Shown here: positions 27,765-36,554 of the stretch, piece after piece
Layout of the letters: each line of letters opens with the position of its first letter
Position numbering within the stretch: the first letter of the stretch is position 1
NCBI RefSeq assembly: GCF_000022365.1
Contig: NC_012804.1
Span: forward strand, 558,001-622,000
Reading direction: 5' to 3'
DNA: 64,000 bases
Source of the DNA: Thermococcus gammatolerans EJ3
GTDB taxonomy: Archaea; Methanobacteriota_B; Thermococci; Thermococcales; Thermococcaceae
Made by a program: the position numbers and the translations under genes
Notes under the pieces: model-generated
Told to the model about the DNA's origin: nothing
The model's database searches: none
What the model saw: the letters and a program-made list of their open reading frames with translations, nothing else

Positions 27765-28942
27765 ACGTCATCCCCCGAGCTCACCTGTAGGGCGGGCTTT
27801 CCCCTGTAATCTGTGAAGGTTCCGTAGGCGGTTATGACCGTTCCCTCTTTAACCTCGATTCCGAGGGATTTGGGGAGCTTCAGGAGAACCCAGCATTCCC
27901 CGCTCGTTACGTTGGCCAGCCCAAAGCCGTTGCCGTACCTCTTCACCCACTCCACCCGTCCGGCTATCTTCGAAAAACCGCCCTCACGGAAGTTGCATAT
28001 CCCGTTCGGAAGCCTCTCCCTCGGAAGGGCTAGCTCACAACTTAGACAGACCAAGCTGGAGCCCGTGTTGAGGGCCCTGACTTTTATCATATCTCCTGCT
28101 CTGGCTTTGAAACCCCTGAGCCTGAGGCTCGTACAGTTCAGCACGAGGCCGCTCTTCATAACCCTGAGGACGAGGCATTCTCCTCCTCCGATCTTCCCGA
28201 TCGAGGTTTTGTCTATTGGTACCGTTGGGGGATAACCGAGTCTCCTCACGTCGCCTATGTCGTCCACGTAAACGTTAACCCTCGACGTTATTCTGACCCT
28301 GCCGAGAACTTCCACTTTCAGGCCCCTCTCAAGGCTTTGGCCGTGGGGGAGGTAGATGTACAGCTTCTCCCTTCCATTCCACAGTACGATCCGGTTTTCG
28401 TTCCCGAAGGTCCCGAGAACGGTTCCCCTTATCAGCGCCGGCATTCCGTCCCTTATCGATCTGGACGGAGTTCCCGCATGGGTTATTTTCACAGGATAGA
28501 ACTTTGAGCCGTATTTAACTCCAAGAACCCTCACGAGGCTTCCTTTCTGGATATCCAGCGGTTTCCCCAGCTCAACCCAGTCGGGGGTTAATAGATAGTG
28601 CCTTCTCCCTCTACTGATCCAGTAAGCACCTTCCGTCTCCTCGAGCCATTGGGGGATGGCTGAGTAGGGCCTGAGAAAGTATTTTCCGCTTACTCGAAGG
28701 CCGCTTCTCGTTTCCTCCAGCTCTCCTCTGAGGGTATAGAGCTTCCCTATCTCAAGTTGCTCGGGGACGAGAAGTGTATCCGTTGAGTTGAAGAGTATGG
28801 AGTAACTTCTCTCTGCTTTCACACAGACCCCAACGAAGCTTTTGGTGCTGTCATCGCGGTTCTCTCCCAGGGCAAATAGACCTGCCGTTGAGAGCAGTGC
28901 CACCAGTGCAAGTGCGGTGTATAGCCTTCTATCAGACATCAT
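27746..28942 (-). CDS. Secreted or membrane-anchored protein with repeated OB-like modules
   Basis: 398 residues. One N-terminal hydrophobic segment (about 8-27) suggests export. The rest is a series of short beta segments of the type LVRVLGVKYGSKFYPVKI, LKVEVLGRVRITSRVNVYVD and TVITAYGTFTDYRGKPALQV, like successive OB-fold nucleic-acid-binding-type domains, with scattered cysteines (for example LVCLSCEL and a final DVCSGNC). The function is unknown. A TATA-like CTTTTAAATTTTC lies about 25 bases upstream, and there is little ribosome binding site, so the transcript is probably leaderless. The TctA-like gene follows with overlap. Confidence 0.65.
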   Translation of the reverse strand: MMSDRRLYTALALVALLSTAGLFALGENRDDSTKSFVGVCVKAERSYSILFNSTDTLLVPEQLEIGKLYTLRGELEETRSGLRVSGKYFLRPYSAIPQWLEETEGAYWISRGRRHYLLTPDWVELGKPLDIQKGSLVRVLGVKYGSKFYPVKITHAGTPSRSIRDGMPALIRGTVLGTFGNENRIVLWNGREKLYIYLPHGQSLERGLKVEVLGRVRITSRVNVYVDDIGDVRRLGYPPTVPIDKTSIGKIGGGECLVLRVMKSGLVLNCTSLRLRGFKARAGDMIKVRALNTGSSLVCLSCELALPRERLPNGICNFREGGFSKIAGRVEWVKRYGNGFGLANVTSGECWVLLKLPKSLGIEVKEGTVITAYGTFTDYRGKPALQVSSGDDVCSGNC

Positions 28943-28998
28943 CAAAAAGAGATAATCACGAAAATTTAAAAGCTTTACTATTTACAACAGTAGATCTG

Positions 28999-29736
28999 CT
29001 ACCCCCTCAACGCGAGTCCCGTTGGCGTTATCTCATAGGGGAACCACGAGAGGGAGTGGGGCGTCCTCCGCATTCCATATACTCTTATGTACCTTCTCAG
29101 AGTCCTGCCCTCCTCAAACATCCTCATTTCGATGACACCGTCCACTATAGCCTTCACCATTGCCTCCACCTGCGGCCTTTCGATGCCGGTGTTTATCTCA
29201 ATGAGCCAGACCTGCTTGTGCCTGTGTGCGATGTCCTTGAGCTCTTCGAGGAACTTGTATATGTCGATGAGCTCACTCTCGAAGAAGAGCGGTGTCAGCG
29301 AGGTAATGATGCCGACCAGCTGCCCTGTGTAGCCTCCAGATATTAGGCCGGTCGTTGTTTCCTTCACGAACTTTGCTATCTGAAGCGGGTTGGAGGGGTC
29401 TATGATTACGTCTTCCGTGAAGGAGAACTTGGGGGCGCTCTTTATCCTGTGAGAGTATGCGTCGATGAGGTACAGGTACTCGTCGAGTATTGGGCTGAAG
29501 TCCCAGCCGAAGAGACGGGCGTTCTCCAGGAATTCCCTCTTCGGCATGTCCACGAGAATCGCAAGCCCCGGGGTTCCATGTAGGACGGTCTGGGTGTACA
29601 GAAACTGGGTCTGGAACGTCGTCTTGCCGGATTTAGGGTCCCCTAGAACGAGCACAACACTGCCCGCTGGAATACCACCTTGAATAAGGCCATCAATAAC
29701 CCCGGTCTCAATCCTCTCGATGTCCAACTCAACCAC
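28999..29736 (-). CDS. KaiC/RadA-like ATPase with altered catalytic region
   Basis: 245 residues, a single RecA-like KaiC domain. Walker A is GDPKSGKTT (about residues 33-41) and a Walker B-like strand reads QVWLIEINTG. The usual catalytic Glu pair after strand 2 (seen as LEERA in the neighbouring protein) is replaced by DMPKRE, so hydrolysis may be weak or absent. Start GTG 29736 lies five bases after the stop of the upstream KaiC-like gene. The pair probably forms a complex; the role is unknown. Confidence 0.8.
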   Translation of the reverse strand: MVELDIERIETGVIDGLIQGGIPAGSVVLVLGDPKSGKTTFQTQFLYTQTVLHGTPGLAILVDMPKREFLENARLFGWDFSPILDEYLYLIDAYSHRIKSAPKFSFTEDVIIDPSNPLQIAKFVKETTTGLISGGYTGQLVGIITSLTPLFFESELIDIYKFLEELKDIAHRHKQVWLIEINTGIERPQVEAMVKAIVDGVIEMRMFEEGRTLRRYIRVYGMRRTPHSLSWFPYEITPTGLALRG

Positions 29737-29741
29737 CGTGC

Positions 29742-30488
29742 TCAGTATATTTCTCCGCTCGGGTAGACGACGATGCCATCCTCTGTTATCTCAAAGGGAT
29801 ACTTTTTCATCGCGTGCTTGGTCTCCCTCATCTTTCTGATCAGGAGGTACCGTTTCAGTTCCACGTCTTTTTCAATGAAGTCCAGGAGTATTACACCCCT
29901 GGCAACGTACTCCTCCACTCCGTACCTGCTGAGTTTACCCCTCTTTGGGTCTTCAGCCTCTGTGGTTAGAATAGACGTTATTCCCATTTCAAGGAGAATC
30001 GTGTTGAGCTTGAGCAGGACCTCACGTATGTTTTTCTCTTCCCTCAATCTAATCGCAATTGAAGGAATGGAATCGACTACGAGACGTTTTGCGTCTATGG
30101 TCTTAACAACGCGGTATATGTAGCGGAGGAATCCCTCTACGTTGAGACCCTCCTCGAGGGCAAAGCGCTCCTCCGAAGGGAGCCCGACGGCCGAACTCAC
30201 ACCGTCTATTATTGCTATCTTCCCTTCATCTTCGTATTTCTTCAGATCCCATCCAAAACTCAGCATCTCCCTTCTCAGATCCTGGGCTCTTTCCTCCAGT
30301 GTGACTATTACCCCTGGCTCATCATAGAGCTCTGCTCCCTTGTAGACAAACTGGACTGCAAAGGTTGTCTTTCCAGTTCCAGTGGGACCGGTGACAAGAA
30401 CAGTAGTCCCCTTGGGAAAGCCACCCTCAATTAAATCATCAAGACCGGGAATCCCAGTCTTTACCCTAGCAACATCATACCGGCTCAT
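29742..30488 (-). CDS. KaiC-like RecA-superfamily ATPase
   Basis: 248 residues, with GIPGLDDLIEGGFPKGT and Walker A TGPTGTGKTT at the N-terminus, the catalytic VTLEERAQDLRREMLSFGWD, and Walker B RLVVDSIPSI. The C-terminal KRYLLIRKMRETKHAMKKYPFEI is typical of archaeal single-domain KaiC proteins, often linked to signalling or motility, though no such genes are close. GAGGGGATT precedes ATG 30488, and a TATA-like AGTTTAAGG lies about 50 bases upstream. Confidence 0.85.
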   Translation of the reverse strand: MSRYDVARVKTGIPGLDDLIEGGFPKGTTVLVTGPTGTGKTTFAVQFVYKGAELYDEPGVIVTLEERAQDLRREMLSFGWDLKKYEDEGKIAIIDGVSSAVGLPSEERFALEEGLNVEGFLRYIYRVVKTIDAKRLVVDSIPSIAIRLREEKNIREVLLKLNTILLEMGITSILTTEAEDPKRGKLSRYGVEEYVARGVILLDFIEKDVELKRYLLIRKMRETKHAMKKYPFEITEDGIVVYPSGEIY

Positions 30489-30849
30489 GCCAATCCCCTC
30501 TCAATCCTGTGACCCGATAACTGGTATGTTTGTAATGCCCTTAAACTTTCCCCCACTGTGATGGTGCTCGTTCTGATTTTGGACCGGGATATTATAAAAA
30601 GCTTTCGAGACGTTGGTGAAAGATGTCTAAATTTTGAAGCTCAAAGGAGCGTCGATTAACAGCTGGAGATTGAGTTCTTCTTCTAGCTCAGGAACGACAT
30701 TACTCGTGTCTCTAATCATCAGATAATCCATTTTAAGCACAGTTTTCTTCCATCTTTTCTATGGGGGATTATCCCACCCAAACACGAAGACATTGAAAAA
30801 CAACCAAAAGCGAAGAGCTATTTCAGCTTCCCCCTATTACAGTTGGCAG
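30489..30849. other. Gene-poor gap between the KaiC-like operon and the helicase gene
   Basis: The right part of this 361-base gap holds the gene relic described separately (30627-30832). The left part (30489-30600) carries the KaiC operon promoter. No RNA gene is evident. The sequence is more AT-rich than the flanking coding regions. Confidence 0.5.
30627..30832 (-). pseudogene. Probable gene relic with an in-frame stop
   Basis: On the minus strand one frame reads AEIALRFWLFFNVFVFGWDN, then PP, a TAG (about 30760), then KRWKKTVLKMDYLMIRDTSN followed by VVPELEEELNLQLLIDAPLS and FKI before a stop at 30627. The composition is protein-like and the frame is unchanged across the TAG, but no start or ribosome binding site is seen. 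I do not recognise the family. A chance open frame of about 65 codons is possible. Confidence 0.4.
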
Positions 30850-32832
30850 CTAAACTTCACTAGACTTCAACGAAACATACGTTTCTCGCTTTCTAACAAA
30901 CTCTACCAGCCGTTTATAGGTCGGGTGCGAGCTCAGCGTCGAGGAGTCGCCTATCAGAATCAGCTTCCTCTTTGCCCTCGTCAGCGAGACGTTTAACCTC
31001 CTCAAATCCTTTAAAAAGCCCAGCTCACCCTTCCTGTTCGAGCGGACGAAGGAGAGAACGATGACCTCCTTCTCCCTGCCCTGATAACCGTCCACCGTCT
31101 TGACCTCTATCTCTTCAGGCAAAAGCGAGCTTATCAAATCGCGCTGGTCGTCGTAGGGGGTTATGACACCAACCCATTCAGGCTTAATCCCGAGCTTTAA
31201 CAATCCCTCAACGGCTTCCTCCACGAGCCTCGCCTCAAGTGGGTTCTCCCGGCTCTCGCTTCCATAGCGCTGTCTCTCGAAGCGGTCTTCTCTTTTAGCG
31301 GTATCTACGAAGACGAGCACGTTCTCCGGTTTAAGCACTTCGGCCCACACATCGTCCCCTTTCGGCAACTCGACGCCCAAATCGGCCAGCGTTATATTCC
31401 TGACGCTCTCGTCGGCTTTAATTCTGCCATTGTAAAATTCCCTGCTCGGAAACTCCATGAGCCTTTCGTTCATCCTGTACTGGACGGTGAGCATCTCGCT
31501 CTTCCAGGGATAGCGCTCAATCAGGCCCTCGAAGAGTGTCTTGCTAAGCTCCTTGGCCCTCTCGCTCAGTATCGTCGGCGGGAGCTGTTTGTGGTCGCCT
31601 GCCAAAACGAAGCGCCTCGCGCGGTTGATTGGGATGAGCACGCTCGGTATCGTCGCCTGCGTGGCTTCGTCTATTATCGCCACATCATAGCTCCCGTAAT
31701 CAACCACCTCCAGTCCAGCCGAAGAGTTCGTCGTCAGGACGACGTTGGCTTCCCTTATTATCTCCCTCGCTATCCTCTCCTCCAGCTTCCTTGCATCGTC
31801 GAAGGTCTTCTGCACCTGCTCGTTGATTTTGAGCCACTGGGCCATCTCGCGGATTAGCCTTGCCGGAACGCCCCTCGTCCCTATCCCCCTCTCGGCCAGG
31901 CGGAGAATCTGCTTATCGGTCAGCCCGCGCCTGTACTTTGGAGCCGGTTTGGTGAAGGTGTCGCGCTTTTCCTTCAGGTTCTCCCCGATTACGCGGAGCT
32001 CCCTCAGCTCGCCGTAGAGCTCGTGCTGGGTCATGAGGTAGGCTAAAGTCGTCTCGTGGAGAGCTTTTGAGACCCTGCTCGGGTGTCCGACGCGGACGAC
32101 CTTCAGACCAGAATCAACCAGCCTCTCGACGATGTTGTCAACGGCCACGTTACTCTCTGCAGTGGCCAAAACCCTGTGCCCCCTCGCCACCTCCTGCCGT
32201 ATCAGCTCGACGAGTGTTCTCGTCTTTCCAGTCCCGAAGGGCCCATGAATCAGGAAGAAGTCAGGGCTCCCAAGGGCTCTCGCTATTGCCCTCCTCTGGC
32301 TCGCGTTCAAGCTCCTGTCAAAGGGATTGAACTCTACTTCCTCACTCTCCTCAGGCTCCCTCAGGCCTAGATAGAACTCAAGAGCCTTTCTCCCGCTTTC
32401 CCGAAGGGCTTCAATGTTCTCAAGCCATCTTTTGAAGGTTATGTCGTTGGCGTACAGGTCAACGCGAACTCCTCTCAATGCCCACTCGGGGACGGTCTCA
32501 AGGGCCACCGTTATGAACCTCTTCCCCTTCTCGACAACAGTTCCGACCAAATCGCTTTTCAGCGGGTCTCTCTTGCTTATCACGATCAAATCGCCGACGC
32601 TTATCTCCGTCTTGATTTCCCTCTCGCGCCCGTATCTGACGAGGAAATAGCCGAGCTCCTCGCCGATTACCTTCCCGTTGAGGCCGAGAATAGCTCTTCC
32701 TACTTTCTCCCTCTCGCGGCCGCTGAGCCGTCTCATCTCGGCGCGCATTGCCTCTATCTCAGCCTTTCGCTCCATCTCGACGAGAACCTTGAGCTTTGCG
32801 ATGAACTTCGAAAGCTTCTCGTTTTCATTCAT
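30850..32832 (-). CDS. UPF1/DNA2-like superfamily 1 helicase
   Basis: 660 residues. An N-terminal beta-rich part (about 55-125) precedes Walker [17 protein letters not shown] (about residue 200), motif Ia [13 protein letters not shown], motif II DEATQ, motif [12 protein letters not shown], motif [16 protein letters not shown] and motif [15 protein letters not shown]. This is the SF1B group with UPF1, SMUBP2 and DNA2, which moves 5' to 3' on RNA or DNA. An iron-sulphur nuclease domain as in DNA2 is absent, so it is more like IGHMBP2/SMUBP2. It is monocistronic. Confidence 0.9.
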   Translation of the reverse strand: MNENEKLSKFIAKLKVLVEMERKAEIEAMRAEMRRLSGREREKVGRAILGLNGKVIGEELGYFLVRYGREREIKTEISVGDLIVISKRDPLKSDLVGTVVEKGKRFITVALETVPEWALRGVRVDLYANDITFKRWLENIEALRESGRKALEFYLGLREPEESEEVEFNPFDRSLNASQRRAIARALGSPDFFLIHGPFGTGKTRTLVELIRQEVARGHRVLATAESNVAVDNIVERLVDSGLKVVRVGHPSRVSKALHETTLAYLMTQHELYGELRELRVIGENLKEKRDTFTKPAPKYRRGLTDKQILRLAERGIGTRGVPARLIREMAQWLKINEQVQKTFDDARKLEERIAREIIREANVVLTTNSSAGLEVVDYGSYDVAIIDEATQATIPSVLIPINRARRFVLAGDHKQLPPTILSERAKELSKTLFEGLIERYPWKSEMLTVQYRMNERLMEFPSREFYNGRIKADESVRNITLADLGVELPKGDDVWAEVLKPENVLVFVDTAKREDRFERQRYGSESRENPLEARLVEEAVEGLLKLGIKPEWVGVITPYDDQRDLISSLLPEEIEVKTVDGYQGREKEVIVLSFVRSNRKGELGFLKDLRRLNVSLTRAKRKLILIGDSSTLSSHPTYKRLVEFVRKRETYVSLKSSEV

Positions 32833-32963
32833 TTTTCTTCCCGAAGGGCGAAGAGAAGAGCCGTTTAAAAGGTTGAGGGTGGTCAGCCCATGCGAGTTTC
32901 CTCACCGCTCGGACGAAACTTCCCTCATCATCCCGAAGAGGGTAGAAGGGAGAGGTTAAAAAG

Positions 32964-33257
32964 CTAGGCCCTCTCCGAGAAAATCACCGAAACTATGTCC
33001 CTGTGGAAGGACTTGATGGCCCTGACGTGCTTTTCTTCAACCCTGCCGCAGCAGGCGACGCGCTCGTAGAAGCGCTGGAGCTCATCTAGGAGCCACTCGA
33101 GCTGTCTCTTGGAGCTTTCGCTGAAGCCATTGCCCAAGAGTTTTCCCCTCAGAAACGGCATGACCTCCGAAGGCCGTCCCCATGCGGCCCAGAAAAGACC
33201 TTCCTTCAAAATCTCAAACAGCAACTCCTCGGACTTCGCACTAACGAAGGGTTTCAC
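32964..33257 (-). CDS. Conserved small protein of unknown function
   Basis: 97 residues, mostly helical in appearance (SESSKRQLEWLLDELQRFYE), with two adjacent cysteines (VACCGRVEEKH) and no membrane segment. GTG 33257 has GGGGGGAGGG just upstream. No domain is recognised. It is upstream of the UPF1-like helicase gene on the same strand, 131 bases apart. Confidence 0.7.
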   Translation of the reverse strand: MKPFVSAKSEELLFEILKEGLFWAAWGRPSEVMPFLRGKLLGNGFSESSKRQLEWLLDELQRFYERVACCGRVEEKHVRAIKSFHRDIVSVIFSERA

Positions 33258-33497
33258 CCTCCCCCCTAAGCTTTTCTGGAACCCTCCTTTGGATTTCGTA
33301 ACTCCTCCTCATGGCAATCACCGTAGAACGGACTGCGATGTCCTATATTGGCTTTTCGGGAGCTTTTTTGAACATCTGATGAAAGAGAAACTTTGATATA
33401 AAGACTGATTGAATTTTTTCTTTCCTAAATCCGGAAGGCCGACGATCCGACGAAGGCAGATTTTTAAGATGTACACCGAGCATCGTTCGGTGGTGGG

Positions 33498-34895
33498 ATG
33501 AAAATTGGAATCGTTGGCGATGGAATAGCTGGCCTGACTTCTGCCATAGCGCTTGTCAAGAGGGGTTTTGATGTTACTCTCATCGGTCCCGGAATTCGAA
33601 AGAGCAACTCTTATCTCGCTCAGGCTGGGATAGCCTTCCCGGTTCTCGAAGGCGATTCTCTCGAGGCCCACGTCCTCGACACAATCAAAGCCGGAAAGTA
33701 CATCAACGACCGCGAGGTCGTTTGGAACATAATCTCAAAGGCGAGCGAGGCCTACGATTTTCTCACTTCCCTCGGCCTGAAGTTCGAGGCGAGCGAGACT
33801 GAAGGTGGCCACTCATTCCACAGGGTCTTTACGATTAAGAACGAGACCGGCAAGCACGTCACGAAGCTCCTCTACCTCCGCGCCAGGGAGCTCGGCGTTA
33901 ACTTCGTCAGGGGAAAGACGGAGGAACTCGCGACAAAGAGGGGGAAGGCCTGCGGGGTGTTCGTCGAGGGCGAGTTCCTCCGCTTCGACGCGACCGTTAT
34001 AGCGTCCGGTGGATTCTCGGGGCTCTTCAAGTTTACGGCAGGTTCTCCCGAGAACACCGGCCTCATCATCGGCGACGCGGTAATGAAAGGCTCCCCCGCT
34101 CGCGATTTGGAGTTCGTCCAGTTCCACCCGACCGGTTACATTGGAAAGAAAGGAGTTTTCTTGATAAGCGAGGCCGTGAGAGGGGCGGGGGCAAAGTTGG
34201 TAACCGAAGACGGCGAGCGCTTCGTGAACGAACTGGCGACGAGGGACATCGTGGCGAGGGCAATCTACCGCCAGATGCAAACTGGAAAGAAGGTCTTCCT
34301 CGACGCGACCGGGATAGAGAACTTCAAGAAGCGCTTCCCCCAGATATACGCTTTCCTCAGGAAGGACGGGATAGACCCATCGATGGACTTAATCCCGGTC
34401 TCGCCGATAGCCCACTACACGATGGGCGGGATAGCGGTTGACCTCTGGTATAGAACTTCACTGAAGAACCTCTACGCGATAGGAGAGGCCATGAGCAACG
34501 GCTTTCACGGGGCGAACAGGTTGGCGAGCAACTCCCTCGTGGAGTGCATCGTTTCTGGCCTTGAAGTTGCGAGAACGATAGCGAGGGAAAGGCCGAGGTG
34601 CAGGGAAGTTAAGGAGCCTCACTACCACGGCTACGAACCCGGAGACGTTGACTCGCTGAGGGAGCTCCTATGGGAGCATGCTGGGATAGTTAGGAGTGCG
34701 AAGACCCTTAGGGAGGGCCTCCAGAAGCTTGAGGGAATCGAGGCCGACCCGAGGCTGAAACTGCTCGCGAAGGGCGTCCTTGAGTGCGCTTTGGCGAGGG
34801 AAGAGAGCAGGGGGAGCCACTACCGTGAGGACTTTCCGGTCATGAGAAAGGCCTTCGAGAGGCCGAGCTTCTTCGACGGGAGGTGCAGGCTGTAA
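33498..34895 (+). CDS. nadB: L-aspartate oxidase
   Basis: 465 residues. The FAD-binding GDGIAGLTSAIAL is at the N-terminus, with YLAQAGIAF, the active-site-type FVQFHPTGY, HYTMGGI and GANRLASNSLVE of the succinate dehydrogenase/NadB flavoprotein family, and a C-terminal helical domain ending REDFPV. It oxidises aspartate to iminoaspartate, the first step of de novo NAD synthesis. The short length, about 465, is typical of Thermococcales. The TATA-like TTTTTAAGAT is at about 33460, and GGTGGTGGG precedes ATG 33498. nadA follows 60 bases downstream. Confidence 0.95.
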   Translation: MKIGIVGDGIAGLTSAIALVKRGFDVTLIGPGIRKSNSYLAQAGIAFPVLEGDSLEAHVLDTIKAGKYINDREVVWNIISKASEAYDFLTSLGLKFEASETEGGHSFHRVFTIKNETGKHVTKLLYLRARELGVNFVRGKTEELATKRGKACGVFVEGEFLRFDATVIASGGFSGLFKFTAGSPENTGLIIGDAVMKGSPARDLEFVQFHPTGYIGKKGVFLISEAVRGAGAKLVTEDGERFVNELATRDIVARAIYRQMQTGKKVFLDATGIENFKKRFPQIYAFLRKDGIDPSMDLIPVSPIAHYTMGGIAVDLWYRTSLKNLYAIGEAMSNGFHGANRLASNSLVECIVSGLEVARTIARERPRCREVKEPHYHGYEPGDVDSLRELLWEHAGIVRSAKTLREGLQKLEGIEADPRLKLLAKGVLECALAREESRGSHYREDFPVMRKAFERPSFFDGRCRL

Positions 34896-34955
34896 CCAAA
34901 GGTGTCCAAAAACCCTTTTAATTCCCCTCTCCCACCTTCCGCCGAGGGGTGAGAG

Positions 34956-35864
34956 ATGGACAGGGAAAAGCTGATCGCCGAGATTGAGAAGCTTAAGGAG
35001 GAGCGCAACGCGATAATCATGGCCCACAACTACCAGCTCCCCGAGGTGCAGGATATAGCGGATTTCCTTGGGGACAGCCTCGAGCTCGCGAGGAAGGCCG
35101 TAAACGTTGATGCCGAGGTAATAGTCTTCGCGGGCGTCGATTTTATGGCCGAGACCGCTAAAATCCTCAACCCCGAAAAGACTGTCCTCCTTCCGGCTAA
35201 AACGGCCACCTGCGCGATGGCCAACATGCTCCAGGTCGAGCACATACTTGAGGCGAAGAGGCGGTATCCTAACGCGCCAGTTGTCCTCTATGTGAACAGT
35301 TCCGCCGAGGCGAAGGCCCACGCCGACGTGACGGTAACTTCAGCCAACGCGGTTAAAATCGTCGAAAAGCTCGATTCCAACGTTGTAATCTTCGGCCCGG
35401 ACAAGAACTTGGGAAGCTACGTCGCGAGGGTGACTGGTAAGAGGGTAATCCCAGTCCCTCCAGACGGGCACTGCTACGTCCACAGGAAGTTCACCGTTGA
35501 GGACGTCGAGCGCGCGAGGAGACGTTATCCCAACGCCAAGCTGATGGTCCACCCCGAGTGCGAGCCGGAAGTGCAGGAAAGGGCCGACATAATCGCCTCG
35601 ACGGGTGGAATGATACGGCACGCGCCGGAGTGGAACGAGTGGGTCGTCTTCACCGAGAGGGAGATGGTCTACCGGCTGAGCAGGCTCTATCCAAACATAA
35701 AGTTTTACCCCGCCCGCGAGGACGCAGTCTGCGTTGGAATGAAGGCGATAACGCTCGAAAGCATCTACGAGTCCCTCAGGGATATGAAGTACCGCGTGGA
35801 GGTTCCGGAGGAGATAGCCAAGAAAGCAAAGAGGGCCATCGAGAGAATGCTTGAGATGAGCTAA
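34956..35864 (+). CDS. nadA: Quinolinate synthase
   Basis: 302 residues, the compact NadA form. [19 protein letters not shown] opens the first domain, and the three cluster cysteines are visible in [15 protein letters not shown] and [11 protein letters not shown]. The enzyme condenses iminoaspartate with dihydroxyacetone phosphate, using a [4Fe-4S] cluster. It has a GAGGGGTGAGAG ribosome binding site. It lies in the order nadB-nadA, and the stop codon is part of a hairpin terminator. Confidence 0.95.
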
Positions 35865-35885
35865 GCCTTCGGGGCTTCTTTTTTC
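35863..35885 (+). terminator. Hairpin plus T-run after nadA
   Basis: AAGCC-TTCGG-GGCTT (35863-35877) forms a short stem closed by a TTCG-type loop and is followed by a run of six T (35879-35884). This resembles an intrinsic terminator, with the oligo-T run being the part that archaeal RNA polymerase needs. Confidence 0.6.
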
Positions 35886-35994
35886 TGGCTGTTTTGATGA
35901 ATTTTTAAGTCCATCCGATCGTTAGCGTGAGCTTTCGAAAATCTTTTAAACACAAAATGTAACTAAAAACTGACAAAACTCTGGAGGTGATAAA

Positions 35995-36552
35995 ATGGCT
36001 CAGTATGGGATAATGGAGAAAAAATGGGTATGGATGCTCCTGCTCGGTGTTGTGTTCATGACCCTGGGTTTCGCTGGGCTCATGATGCTTCCACTGATGA
36101 CGCTGAGCAGTGTGGCCGTGTTCGGAGCCTTTATGCTAGTGGGTGGAATACTTCAGGTGCTTCACGGTCTAACGAAGGCCAAGGACTGGAAGAGTGCAGG
36201 CGTTCACACGCTCATGGGCCTGGTATACGTTTTGGCAGGTATCTTTACAATTGAAAACCCAATACTCGCGAGTGCTACGCTCACCTTGCTCCTAGGGGTC
36301 TCGCTCATCGTGATCGGAACACTCAGGATGGGCGTGGCGTTCCAGAACAAGGACGTGAACCAGTGGCCTGCGATGGTTTTCTCCGGCCTCCTGACGGTTC
36401 TACTTGGTCTCTTCATAGTGCTCCAGTGGCCCTGGTCCAGCCTGTGGGCTATTGGCCTTTATGTCTCGGTGGATCTTATAATGAGCGGTGCCAACTTCGT
36501 GGCGATAGCGCTTGCCGCAAAAACTGCGGGGGAGAGATCCTCTCCCGCCTGA
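35995..36552 (+). CDS. HdeD-family membrane protein
   Basis: 185 residues with six hydrophobic segments, paired as in HdeD/DUF308: VFMTLGFAGLMMLPLMTLSS, FGAFMLVGGILQVLHGL, LMGLVYVLAGIFTIENPILA, LLLGVSLIVIGTLRM, SGLLTVLLGLFIVLQWPW. The pattern of GL-(x)-V and the TIENP loop are typical. Bacterial HdeD helps acid resistance, but the archaeal role is unknown. GGAGGTGAT precedes ATG 35995, with a TTTTAAACA TATA-like element about 50 bases before it. Confidence 0.8.
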   Translation: MAQYGIMEKKWVWMLLLGVVFMTLGFAGLMMLPLMTLSSVAVFGAFMLVGGILQVLHGLTKAKDWKSAGVHTLMGLVYVLAGIFTIENPILASATLTLLLGVSLIVIGTLRMGVAFQNKDVNQWPAMVFSGLLTVLLGLFIVLQWPWSSLWAIGLYVSVDLIMSGANFVAIALAAKTAGERSSPA

Positions 36553-36554
36553 TC

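Noticed and set aside
30680-30720. A C/D-box guide RNA on the minus strand (CTGATGA ... CTGA)
   Set aside because: Again too short, and the bases belong to the protein-like relic frame.
33376-33410. A C/D-box guide RNA (TGATGA ... CTGA)
   Set aside because: The boxes are only about 30 bases apart, too short for the usual C-D'-C'-D layout, and no closing stem is seen.
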